NCBI GenBank assembly: GCA_958450325.1
Contig: OY288247.1
Coordinates: forward strand, 59,833,701-59,897,700
Direction of reading: 5' to 3'
DNA: 64,000 nucleotides
Source: Agrostemma githago
Taxonomy: Eukaryota > Streptophyta > Magnoliopsida > Caryophyllales > Caryophyllaceae
The notes beneath the pieces are model-generated. The model searched no databases and was not told the DNA's origin. It worked only from the letters and a program-made list of their open reading frames with translations. Every line of letters begins with the position of its first letter. Position 1 is the stretch's first letter. Below, one piece after another: positions 12,466-22,608 of this stretch. Made by a program: the position numbers and the translations under genes.

Positions 12466-14878
12466 TGTGGACATGACGTAGGTCCACCCCGACGCGGCGA
12501 AGCGCGGGTTTTGGGGAGGCGATAGAATTTCCATATGAGATGGATCGAATAGAATTTTAAATCGAAGTAGAAGTCGCCACCGAATTTTATGGTTATTCGG
12601 AACCATTCGAACCCACTCTATGTCGTAGTGGGCCATACTTAAAGCCTGGCCCATTTCCGATGTCAGAGTTTATCGGGTTCGTCCCTTAGCATATCGATAC
12701 CGATGCCGACTGGGCGGTTAATCGTATATTGAATGACTCTCGTTGCCAATGGATTCGGACATCCGGAAACCATGGTTCTGAGTAAGGGGTGAGGGTACGT
12801 GTTGGGAAGTTCAGCGAGAACACCCAACCCCGCCCGCACTTAGCGGCCTTTACTAAGATATCGTTCGATTTTGTGTACACGCGTTAGTTCGACGATTGAA
12901 TGATATGCAGAGATTATTTTCCTAAGACATGTGAGGAAAATAAATAGATGGGTTGCTAAGTCGTTTAATGCATGTTAAACTACTAACGTCGAAGTTATTT
13001 TAGCATGTGAGTTCGTTTTAGTCTAATAAAACGATAAAAAGAATAGGAGAGAATAATTTGCTACAAACACGAGAAAATGGGTTAGTAGCGATTGAAATAA
13101 TAATATATGAAATCGAGAAAATAAATATTAATCGAAATCTGAAAAATATTACTAAAACGTTGTTTTGTATAAAAAACGATGTTCGAGAAAGAATAAAAAA
13201 AAAGAACGGAGAAGATGCGTTTGGGCCGAGAGCCGCGCGACTCGCCCGAGACTCATGCGGGTCGCGTGGCGGCCTGGTTTCGAAAACGGTTTTCGAAAAA
13301 TTTTGATTAAATCGCGTACAAATATCGCATAATTCGTACTCGACCTAATATTCTCGATATTCGTTATATTCGATAGTTGATTATCAAATATTTAGAATAG
13401 TTTTGGAAAAGATGTAAATTTAGGAATCGTTTCGTAAAATAATAAAAATGAACGAACGAAAAACTAAAAAAAAGAACCGGATCACAGACTCGTGCGCGAG
13501 TCGCCTGGACCGGGCGCGACTCGCGTACGGGTCTGATTTTTTGTCGAAAATTGTTATAAATCGCGTACAAATATGGATTAATTCATACTCGGTCTATATT
13601 TTCGATATTCGTCGTATTCGATATTCGATTATGAAATCAATATCGAATATTCGGAATGACTTTAGAAAAGGTTTTGAGAAAGTTTGTTTTTGAACGAAAA
13701 AATGTAAAAAAGATTTTGAACGAAAAGTTGTAAAAAGATGTAACGATTTCGTCGAAAACTTAATATAATTCTTTTTGATACGATATTCGATTATATAGAA
13801 TCGATATCATATTTTAAGAATATTTGATATATGAAAATAGTTTTTAGTAGTACCGATATTAGAAAAATAGAAAAAGACCGACGAAAAGACCCATAAAAAA
13901 ACGAGAAGAAGAGAAGAGAAGAAGGAGAGACGGGTTTGATTTACACCCTCAACCTACATGCTTTGTTTTCTCGGTATAAGGCTCGTCAGACGGTGGCTTA
14001 GGCACGGGAGCGTCGAGATGATGCGGGTGAGTTAAGGTGTATCGGTCTGGGTGGTTTGTGTGTGAGGCGTGGGTTCGGCCGGTTCGGACAGGATCGGTTT
14101 CGTCGGATTTTTGGAATTTACTTCAGGATTTCGTCGAGATTTTGGATGTCGATTTTGACTGACTTTTCGGTATTTTTGATGTGCTGTTGATGGTATTTTT
14201 TTCGGTGTAATGGGTGTGTAAATACCGTGTGTATTGGCTGGAAAAGCGAGGTAATTGATGTCCCTTTTATGTTGGACGGGAGGTCCTATTTATAGGGAGT
14301 TTCCGACCTTGGTTTAGGAGAGTTTGAATACCGCCTAGGATAGGAAACGTAGGAGTTTGAGGGAAATAAGAATTCCGCTTTCTTGGCCAAGAAGAAAGAG
14401 GAAAACCGGCTGGTTTGAGGGTGTATTGGCCGGGTGTTTTACACTCGGTCAATGTCTGAATCGGTCTCCGGATAGAATTCCTACTCGAGATCGAATTCTA
14501 CCTTTGACGGAATTGTTTATTATTTTGTGTAGCTGATTTTTTGTAGAACTGGAGTCCGAATAGGACGTGTGAGATGTCACGGTCAGCCCACAAGTCTCGA
14601 GAAATATCTTTGACCGGGTTTTGACTCGGTCGCTAAAAGACGGTTTTACCCCTGGTGACGGTTTCGACCCAAATTAGTGTTATTTGACTCGAAACGACCC
14701 GCTGGGCCTGGATTTGAGGTTGGTTTTGTGAGATTTGTACTCCTTAAAAAGTCTAAACCAAATGTCCATATTACAAGCCCATATCCGAGTCTATCAAAGC
14801 ACGTTTACGTCCTATCATCATCGGGTGTTTGGCGGGAACTACTATAGACACCTGGCGGTCAAAATGTGGGTGTCTACA
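12466..14878 (-). repeat. 5' LTR of element A
   Basis: Near-identical partner of 5805-8219. In element orientation it starts TGTAGACACC at 14878 and ends TGTCCACA at 12466. The TATA-like CTATAAATAG is at 14286-14295 on the minus strand. It drives transcription leftward into the interior. Confidence 0.92.
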
Positions 14879-15056
14879 ATTTTTTTTAATTAAAAGCCTT
14901 TTTTTCTATAAGAATACAATCATTTTTTTTCCGAGATTACTCAATCCAGAAATGAACCAAACGCAAGGTATCAGGAATGATATTCCAAACCCATACCACC
15001 CTGGTATGATTCCTTATTCCATACCGATACCTTTTTGCGAACCAAACGGCCCCTGA

Positions 15057-15289
15057 GGGAATTGTCACCAAATTTTCCTCTTACCAACACAACACAATTC
15101 CATGTTTACCACCTAAGCGACATGAAAAGTACAAGAACAGTCCCAAAACGGGGACGGCCCAAGAATTACTCCTAATGAGTAACTCTTGAACGGGCACTAG
15201 GTAGGTCCGAGTATATTTCAAACAATCCTCATGCACAATACATAACGAAAACAAATAACAACAGGAATTTATAAAACGAAAACGAATTA
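15057..15289 (-). other. CACTA interior, non-coding
   Basis: This is CACTA sequence resuming after the MITE (it continues 5384 across the insertion). I see no ORF or motif. It leads into the microsatellite. Confidence 0.4.
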
Positions 15290-15456
15290 GTTTAGTAGTA
15301 GGAGTAGTAGTAGAAATAGAAAAGTAGTAGTAGTAGTAGTAGTGGAAAATTAGTAGTAGTAGTAGTAGAAGAAAATTAGTAGTAGTAGTAGAAGAAAATT
15401 AGTAGTAGTAGTTTAGTAGTAGTAGTAGTTTAGTAGTAGTAGTAGTAGAAATAGAA

Positions 15457-15492
<36 letters not shown>

Positions 15493-15497
15493 AAAAT

Positions 15498-15539
<42 letters not shown>

Positions 15540-15977
15540 AAAATTAGTAGTAGTAGTAGTAGTAGTTAGTAGTAGTACACTACTACAAATAAGATTAAAG
15601 AGGATGGTTGGATAAGGAACCGTCCTTTAGGTCGACGTCCTATTAAATCAAATAGCGCGGTTCCAAGAAGGTCAAACCGTCCTATTTAATTGCAGAACCG
15701 TCCTATTTAATTGCAAAACCGTCCTATTTAATTGCAAAACCGTCCTATTAAATTGTTTACAAATAGGACGATTGAAGGCATAACCGTCCTATATGTAAAC
15801 AATTTAATAGGACGGTTCTGCAATTAAATAGGACGGTTCTGCAATTAAATAGGATGGTTTGACCTTCTTGGAACCGCGCTATTTGATTTAATAGGACGTC
15901 GACCTAAAGGACGGTTTCTTATCCAACCATCCTCTTTAATCTTATTTGTAGTAGTGGTAGTAGTAGTAGTAGTAAAA

Positions 15978-16013
<36 letters not shown>

Positions 16014-16151
16014 AAGAAGAAGAAAATTAGTAGTAGTAGTGGTGGTAGAAAATTAGTCGTAGTAGTAGTTTAGTAGTAATAGTAGAAATAGAAAAATAGT
16101 ACTAGTAGTAGTAGTGGAAAATTAGTAGTAGTAGTAGTAGTAGTAGAAAAT

Positions 16152-16187
<36 letters not shown>

Positions 16188-16429
16188 AAAATTAGTAGTA
16201 GTAGAAGAAAATTAGTAATAGTAGTAGTAGTAGTAGTAGCAGAAAATTAGTAGTAGTGGTAGAAAATTAGTGGTAGTAGTAGTAGTAGTAGTAGTAGAAA
16301 TAGAAAAGTAGTAGTAGTAGTAGTAGTGGAAAATTATTAGTAGTAGTAGAAGACAATTAATAGTAGTAGTAGTAGTAGTAGAAAATTAGTAGTAGTAGTA
16401 GTAGAAAATTAGCAGTAGTAGTCGTAGTT

Positions 16430-16474
<45 letters not shown>

Positions 16475-16551
16475 AAAATTAGTATTAGTAGTAGTAGTTT
16501 AGTAGTAGTAGTAGAAATAGAAAAGTAGTAGTGGTAGTAGTAGCGGAAAAT

Positions 16552-16596
<45 letters not shown>

Positions 16597-16860
16597 AAAA
16601 TTAGTAGTAGTAGTAGTAGTAGTAGATTAGTAGTTGCGAAGTAGAAGAAGAGGATTAGTAGTTGTGTAGTAGTATAGTAGAGTAGTAGTAAATTAGTACA
16701 ATATTAGATTAGTAGTAGAAGTGTTAGTAGATTTGTTGTAGTAGATTGTTAGTAGTAGTATTAGTAGCACATGAAGTAGTAGTATTAGTAGTAGGTTATT
16801 AGTATTAGTAGTAGATTAGTAATATTAGTAGTAGTATTAGTAGTAGTAATGAAGTATTTT
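15290..16860. repeat. Expanded (GTA)n compound microsatellite
   Basis: About 1.2 kb of TAG/GTA triplets (excluding the nested MITE) broken by recurring GAAAATTAG interruptions and occasional GAAATAGAAAAG. The recurring interruptions show that blocks, and not just single triplets, were duplicated. It lies in the CACTA interior. Confidence 0.95.
15578..15956. mobile_element. CACTA-type foldback MITE
   Basis: It begins CACTACTACAAATAAG and ends CTTATTTGTAGTAGTG, and almost its whole 379 bp folds on itself: the left arm (AGGATGGTTGGATAAGGAAC, CGTCCTTTAGGTCGACGTCC) recurs inverted on the right. Motifs close to CCGTCCTATTTAATTGCA recur several times. GTA flanks both sides (15575-15577, 15957-15959), as expected for a 3-bp duplication, although the microsatellite makes this ambiguous. 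Confidence 0.88.
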
Positions 16861-17050
16861 ATTACTTCATACTACTACTAATACTACTACTACTATTAGT
16901 AATACTACTACTATCACTAATTATGTAGTACTACTAGCACTATTTATGTACTACTACTAACACTACTAACTAATCTACTACTAATACTACTACTCATCTA
17001 CTCCAACAAATCTAATTCATTATACTACTACATACTACTACTACTAATCT
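16835..17050. repeat. Strand switch of the triplet repeat: (TAG)n meets (CTA)n
   Basis: The repeat turns around at about 16858: AGTAATGAAGTA, a short TTTTA spacer, then the inverse and runs of TACTACTACTAA. A hairpin with long arms is therefore possible. Further right the CTA-type repeat decays. Confidence 0.8.
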
Positions 17051-17480
17051 AATAACACAATTGCTAACCTAATACAATAATCACTAATACAATACGATGA
17101 TTACTAGTAAAACACTAACGTAATCAACAAATACTAATATAATGAAGATTTAATATAATTAACCATTAACGTAATTAACGATTACCGTCTAACAATAAAA
17201 CGAAATCTAACCAAATTCACATACTAATTAACCTAATTCACATACTAATTAACCTAATTAACATGCTAATTAACGTAATTAACATAATTATTAAACTAAT
17301 TCACCTAATTAACATACTAACATAATCACCCTACAATCTAATTAACTAATTAACCATACATAATCACAATACAATCTAATCACCATAATTATTAAACTAA
17401 TTAACATAATTAACATAATCACCATACTAACAATTAATCTAACATACTTAACATAATCACCATAATTAACAATTAATCAC
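17051..17480. repeat. AT-rich region of degenerate ACTAATTAACCTAATTA repeats
   Basis: Variants of CATACTAATTAACCTAATTA recur about a dozen times. There is no ORF. It separates the microsatellite from the GC-rich leader. Confidence 0.6.
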
Positions 17481-17885
17481 CATACCTGAGATTTGGGGGT
17501 CGGGTTAGGGTTTTTCGGAGCTGTTTCGGGTGCGCTTGGATTCGAGTTCGCCGGAGGGTCGTTCGCCGGCAGGGGTCGTCGGGCGTAGGGGTGGGTTCGC
17601 CAGAGGGTCGGCAGGGGTCGTCAGAGGAGGAGGTCGCCGGATCTGGGGCGTCGGAAGAGGAGGTCGTCAGAATATGCGGGTGGTGGTCGGCGTCGTTTTT
17701 GGGATCGATGTAGGGTTGAGTTGTCGGATCTGGGTACGGTGGTGGTCGCCAGAGGAAGGGTGGCCGCCGGAAGTTGGTGGGTTGGGGGGTGCGCGCGCGT
17801 CGTCGCCGAATCGCTTAAGAGAGAGAGAGAGAGAGAGAGGGAGTTTGGGGTGTCGGGTTTGGGGTTTGTGTGTTGTCGATCTTTT
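17481..17885 (-). other. GC-rich leader region of the CACTA transcript
   Basis: This block is strikingly GC-rich against its surroundings and includes a (GA)n run at 17817-17839. Both strands are open for over 100 codons (17530-17898 plus; 17621-17974 minus), but the peptides are low-complexity Gly/Arg or Ser/Pro and have no domain. By position, just inside the 5' subterminal repeats of a minus-oriented CACTA element, it is best read as the transcribed 5' leader or first exon. Confidence 0.45.
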
Positions 17886-17902
17886 TTTTTTATATTAAAA
17901 AT
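17886..17902 (-). promoter_or_regulatory. Possible TATA box of the CACTA element
   Basis: On the minus strand the text reads TTTTTAATATAAAAAAAAAA between the subterminal repeats and the CT-rich leader. It is where a CACTA promoter would be expected, but no experiment or start site supports it. Confidence 0.35.
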
Positions 17903-18387
17903 GTTGCGTGGGATTAGCCGACGCAGAACAGACGCAATATTCAACTTTGCGTCGGCTAATCCCATGCAATCCATTTATTTCTGTTGACTGGTACAGTTGA
18001 GTCTAACACATTTGCGTGGAATTAGCCGACGCAAAGTTGAATATTGCGTCTGTTCTGCGTCGGCTAATCCCACGCTATACGCGTCTTCCTGTTCACGGGT
18101 CGCGTAAGCTAACGCGTTGACCCGACACCAATTGCGTGGGATTAGCCGACGCAACGACTTCCATTTAGATCGGATATGCGTTGGCTAATCCCACGCAACC
18201 CTTTCACATAGTGGCGCCAACCCAAAATTATTGGCGCCTGTGTCATGGGGGTGGACATCGTCGGTTAATCCCACGCAAATAATTTGCGTGGGATTAGCCG
18301 ACGCAATCCGACACAGTTAATATACTTGCGTCGGATTAAAAATTCGACGCAATGTATCCCACGCAATTCGACCTGTTTTTAGTAGTG
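17903..18387 (-). repeat. CACTA 5' terminus with alternating subterminal repeats
   Basis: The motif TTGCGTGGGATTAGCCGACG, or its reverse complement, occurs at about 17904, 17946, 18011, 18055, 18131, 18175, 18258 and 18283, with a split copy at 18325-18367. Successive copies mostly alternate in orientation, so neighbouring copies can pair into hairpins. The block ends in the 12-bp terminus at 18376-18387. In En/Spm such repeats bind the element's regulatory protein. Confidence 0.85.
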
Positions 18388-18571
18388 CATTTCCGACTTA
18401 TAGATGTCATTCATTGTGGGGGGTCTCGTTTCCCATATCGGTCGTAGGCTATTTCCAGACTTCCCGTGCGGGAAGGAACCTATAGGACACGATCTTCCAC
18501 CTGTCGCGCGACTCGATAGTCGCCTTTTGAACTTTTCTGTCTTTAGGGGTCTTCATTAGCTAGGTCCAGAT

Positions 18572-19232
18572 TTGCGTTGGCGCATAGCAAAGGATGACTC
18601 GGTTATCCTCCCTTACAATCTACCACCTCTTACCCCCTTCCCCCATCTCCCCTTTGGTTCTGAAAGGGACCTTCCACCGTATCCCTCCTATTTGCTACCA
18701 CTTATTAGGAGGGATCTTCAGACCCTCACACATTTCACACCCGAGACGGGTGTCGTCTCGACCTCCTCGACAATCTCGTGGGGGTGGCCGATCGACTAGC
18801 CGTGCATCACATACACCATCTTTTGCGGCTGGACCTCCGGACCCACCATGTCCTCCTTATGCATTTCCATATACTGATTATTCTAACGTGCCTGCATTTT
18901 CGGCCAACCTCGTGCCTCCTCCACCATATGTTCCACCTGCGGTCGTCGACCAAGTGGCGGTCCCTGGGACGCTTAATGAGTTGTGCCACCGGATAGCCAC
19001 GTTACAGCTAAATCAGGCACTTTCCGACTTTCCATATTACAACAATGCAGTGCAGATCGGCCAGATCCCTCCTACAGCTTGCCACCCGACTTACTACACC
19101 TATCCCGAGGGAGGTTATGATAACAATGACGGGAACAAGGAGGAAGATGACGAAGAGGGAGATGAAGTAGAGGGAGATGACGATAGTGGAAGGGGTAGTC
19201 AGGAGGAGAGCGGTGACGAGAGCGCCGATTAG
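18572..19232 (+). pseudogene. C-terminal remnant of an Athila-type third ORF (element D)
   Basis: The open frame 18594-19232 is Ser/Pro-rich at first, then has a proline-tyrosine segment (PPYAFPYTDYSNVP), a possible helix (TLNELCHRIATLQLNQALSD) and a very acidic tail (EEDDEEGDEVEGDDD). An overlapping frame (18572-18799) reads more like the original at its start, and sequence upstream to 18388 has stops in all frames, so the gene is decayed. Position, just before the hairpin and purine-tract region, matches the extra ORF found after pol in Athila elements. Function of such ORFs (often called env-like) is unknown. Assignment is by position and composition, not by a recognised domain. Confidence 0.45.
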
Positions 19233-20700
19233 GACGGTTTGGGGAGGTCTCCGTTTGTATATACATCTTGTAAGTAGTTCTTCTTTTTCTTTTTGCACTT
19301 TCATCGTTTTGCACTCCTTCCCCGTATTTATTGTTGCCTTTTATTGTTTGTTGTACACAATGAGGGCATTGTGTGATTTGGTTTGGGGAGGGTATGCGTC
19401 TGTCTGTCTGTTTCCATCCATCTGCAAATTTCTTGCATTTCCGTTTGCATAAAAAAATCAAAAATATCAAAAATATGTTTTTGCATTTAGTCAAGTCTTA
19501 GTTGAGTCGGAATGCTATGTAGCGATGATGATAATGCTTCTATGTCTTCATTTAGGTTCTTATGCTAGTGCGTCGTTAGAGTTTTTTGTATATAATCACA
19601 TGCGGCATTCTTGCATCTTCGGTTAACTTTACTAAACAAATAAACTTGACTCATTGTTGGCAAACTACTCAGATTTGTAAGGAATTAGAGCCTTAAACTG
19701 ATGACATTCATGATCAGTTTCATTTAGGTTGAGAGTAGTACTCCTTATGAGGCATGTAATATCAAATTGCATAAGCATGACATTCGTCTCTTAGGTACCT
19801 GTACGTTTTTTACTCGTGGTTTTGACATATGCGAAAAAGGCAAATCCTTTCTTTTAATTAATTCCTATAAGCCTCACATAGCCAAATTGACCTGTTTGAC
19901 CCGTTTATCAACTACATGCCATATATTGCCTACCCTAGTCAAGCTAGTAGATGAATTAGACAGAATTGTTTTTTTTTTCGGGTTAATTTTGGTACCATGA
20001 TGATTGGAAAGAAAAAAAAGGGAGGGGGGAATTGAGAAAAAAATGAAAAGAAAAAAATCAATGAAAAAAATTCAATGAAAGATTTTTTTTTTAAATGAAC
20101 AAAAAAGAAAAGAAAGGAAAGATGAAGAAAAAAAATGAAGTGAAAATAGAAGAAGAATGTATCTTTGCTATGAGAAAAGAATTGATCTCTCTAATTTCAT
20201 AGTTATTAGTGGGAAGCGATTTTGATAAGGCGCTTGTTGCTATGCCTAAATTCTTGGACTGGAGTTTGGTGAGAACGAAATATTTATTATTGATGTGTGT
20301 AAGGAATACTAGCTTGGCTTTTACCTCCTCATATCAATATCATTTTGCCTCTTCTTACCCAATTAGCCTCACTTTATACCATATGTAAGTCCTTGGCACT
20401 TGTCTTTACCCGATAGAATGCGTATGTACGGTTATTAGAGATTGAAATCATGTTAGATTGCATGCATGTTCTTGAAGGTCGCAATTTAGGTGAGTGTTTT
20501 GTCTTTCCATTTTTACATAAACTCACAATATCACCCCTTTTGTGTGATGAGCGATCCGCGAGAGTCCGACATAGACGAGTCTTGCAAGGTTGAAGGTTCA
20601 GTATTGTTGTCATTGGTCAAGCTTGTTGTATGTGGTCGTTTACATTAATTTTAATCGTTGCGCATTGGTTTGGGTAACTTTGAAGCATACTCCGCTGTGA
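19233..20700 (+). other. 3' non-coding region of element D
   Basis: There is no convincing ORF. It includes a purine-rich block of GAAAAGAAAAAA type (20005-20165) and the hairpin/G-tract at 19355-19391. It ends at the insertion site of element C. Confidence 0.6.
19355..19391 (+). other. AGGG-loop hairpin followed by G-rich tract (D, distal copy)
   Basis: ACACAATG-AGGG-CATTGTGT forms a perfect 8-bp stem with a four-base loop (19355-19374), followed after about 10 bases by GGGGAGGG (19385-19392). It lies shortly after the third ORF. The same layout occurs before the real polypurine tract at 39498-39530 and twice in element C. Confidence 0.7.
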
Positions 20701-20705
20701 GTTAT
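20701..20705 (+). repeat. Target site duplication of element C, left copy (GTTAT)
   Basis: GTTAT here and again at 39455-39459 directly flanks the two LTR ends of element C, which proves insertion into element D. Confidence 0.93.
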
Positions 20706-22573
20706 TGATCGCATCCCAATTGGTTCGGTCGTTAACGAAGGACGGGGGATCAAACGATATTTATAAGACTCGAGATGACACAAAAAAACAAACAAGTATT
20801 CGTGGTAAGTCGAGGTCGGTCCACAAGGAACGGAGGAATTGACGAGTTTAAAACGATGTGTTTGATATCTAGAGGGGGGGTTTCTAAGGGTCGGGTCTAT
20901 GGTCGAGTCTATGGTCGAGTCTATGCTAGAGGAATCACTACGAGAATGGCTGGGGGTAATTAATCTAGGGAAAGGCGTTGGGGAAAAGTCGGGATTCGAA
21001 ACATGGAATGTAAGAAGGTCGAGATCGAGTTTTTGTTGCAACATTGATAAAGGGAGAATGTCACCTTTCGGTTTCTTCACCCAACCCACCTAAAAAACCG
21101 CTTTCGCGACGAAGAAGGGTAAGTCTCTTGTTATGGTAATTTCTACCCCGAGTTTCCCCATATTGATAGAAATGAGTCAAGGTCGGTCTAGTTGGCCGGA
21201 TTAAAACAACAAAAGACACAACAACCACAAACAAGGTAAACCAACATGCAAGCAACCCACCAATACCCCTAAATTCAAATAATCCAAGTCTTCATCCCTA
21301 AACCCCCCCCCCAACAAGAAATCTACTCACTAATCATAATGGAGAACAACAAAACATTAACTATGGAAAAACTAACTACAACATGCATATTAACTAGATC
21401 TAAGGAAACTAACAACAATATGATGAGAAAACTACAATCTAACAATTACCCACCAAACTATGAAACTACCAAATTAATCTAAGGAATAATCTAGAACAAC
21501 ATGAACAAGATCTAGAGAAACTAACTACACTAAGATAATCTAAGCTAGATAATGATGAGAAAACTAAATTAAATCTAAACTAGAGATAAGAGAGTGGAAA
21601 GAAATGTACCAATTGTGAAGATCTACAAGAAATAAGAAGTTTGCATGGATAAAGGTTGAAGCTTTGATGGATAGAATGAAGAACTTGTCACTAATCCTTC
21701 AATAAACCCACAAATCTTCAATAAAACTTGAATAATCTCCTTACAAACTTGTAATCTAGAGAATTGATGATGTAAACTAAGTAGATCTACTACTAATTAC
21801 TATGTAAACTACTAGATTACTAGAGAATTACTACTAGATTACTACTAATGGTGTTGATACTACACTACACTAATGGAAACTACTAGATGATGCCTAATGT
21901 ATACTAATGAATGCTACTACTACACTAATGGGTGATGCCTTGGGCAACAATCTAGGGTTACATATATATAGTAATCCTCTTAATGGGTATTTAACCTAAA
22001 GCCCAAATCCAACTCTTGCTTCATTAGTGAGACAATCTCCCTCAACATCTTCATAGGGTGAAACTTTGCCCTGCGGTCTTGACAGTAATTCCCACCGGGT
22101 GAAATTTCACCCAGTCAGATTTTCTTCCTTTTTTTTCGTTTTTGGCACTTCTTCCCATCGGGCGAAATTTCGCCCGGTGGAGAGTCTCGGAAAATCTTCG
22201 GGGAGGCGTTTTTACCCTCGGGTGAAATTTCGCCCGGGGGTGTCTCACCGGGTGAAATTTCGCCCGGTCATTTCACTGGCCTCGCTTCTTGTCTCATTCT
22301 TCGTTAATTGATTGGATGGCTTTAAACTTTAAGTTGTGTGCTTTACTCTTAAGACGGTATTCCCTTCTCTTGTGCTCGTGGAAGCTCGATCGTGATTTCG
22401 GTGCAAAATTCTATCAAAATCGATAGAAAACTACCAAAAACACATAAAATGCACAAGAGGGACGCTAATGCGAGAAGTACACAAAATATGGCGATAATCG
22501 CACTCCAAACTCGCAAAACGAGGGGAAAACGGGTCTAAATGAGGGGAAAACGGTCTAAATTTAGCACACAACA
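20706..22573 (-). repeat. 3' LTR of element C
   Basis: In element orientation it begins TGTTGTGTGCTAAATTTAGA at 22573 and ends GCGATCA at 20706. A cluster of palindromes is at 22056-22276 and a TATA-like ACTATATATATG near 21964-21976 (minus). Relative to the other LTR it has one extra copy of TATGGTCGAGTC near 20900. Confidence 0.92.
22056..22276. promoter_or_regulatory. Palindrome cluster in the C 3' LTR
   Basis: Five copies, some degenerate, of a motif near CCGGGTGAAATTTCACCCGG occur about 80 bp upstream (in element sense) of the TATA-like box. The second to fifth copies vary by Y/R changes, several of them compensated on the other arm. See the internal cluster at 26236-26455. Confidence 0.75.
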
Positions 22574-22576
22574 ATT

Positions 22577-22608
22577 CCCCCACACTAAACCGTTGCTCGT
22601 CCTCGAGC
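22577..22608 (-). other. Polypurine tract of C with upstream AGGA hairpin (proximal copy)
   Basis: On the minus strand GCTCG-AGGA-CGAGC (22608-22595) is followed by AACGGTTTAGTGTGGGGGAA and then by the 3' LTR. The purine run directly abuts the LTR, as expected for the plus-strand primer. Confidence 0.8.

Larger units (their letters stand above)
5805..14878 (-). mobile_element. LTR element A: large non-autonomous (LARD-like), Tat/Ogre-type family
   Basis: Two LTRs of 2415 and 2413 bp enclose a 4.25-kb interior. The 5-bp duplication ATTTT flanks it (5800-5804 and 14879-14883). Orientation is minus: the primer site lies beside the right LTR and the purine tract beside the left. By eye I count about a dozen substitutions and one small A-run indel between the LTRs, roughly 0.5% divergence, so insertion is recent. 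The interior encodes no gag, protease, reverse transcriptase or integrase. It is related to element B (31104-36168), which keeps a gag ORF where A has a deletion. Replication would need proteins in trans. Confidence 0.9.
5388..15053. mobile_element. PIF/Harbinger-like (Tourist-type) MITE split by LTR element A
   Basis: The left end begins GGGGCCGTTTGGTTCGC and the right end is its reverse complement, ending at 15053. The flanks carry the 3-bp duplication TGA (5385-5387 and 15054-15056), which fits the TNA preference of PIF/Harbinger elements. Removing the nested LTR element leaves about 590 bp with no ORF. More pairing continues inside the termini (AATAAGGTATGGGTTTGGAAT against ATTCCAAACCCATACC, roughly). 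It belongs to the abundant plant MITE type with GTTTGGTT-containing ends. Confidence 0.82.
4202..18387 (-). mobile_element. CACTA (En/Spm-like) transposon, 3' side truncated, heavily nested
   Basis: The right border ends TTTTTAGTAGTG at 18387, which read inward on the minus strand begins CACTACTAAAAACAGG, a standard CACTA terminus. Next to it is a dense block of short repeats in both orientations (17904-18370), the subterminal arrangement used as transposase binding sites in this superfamily. A TNP2-type transposase gene on the minus strand at the left (4202-5027) fits a minus-oriented element whose 5' end is at 18387. The left part is cut off by the LTR ending at 4201, so the other terminus and the 3-bp duplication are not visible. 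Inside are a PIF/Harbinger MITE with an LTR element in it (5388-15053) and a CACTA MITE (15578-15956). Confidence 0.75.

Noticed and set aside
17530..17974. Open frames on both strands in the GC-rich block as real genes
   Set aside because: Low-complexity Gly/Arg and Ser/Pro peptides, simultaneous opening on both strands from base composition, and no domain.
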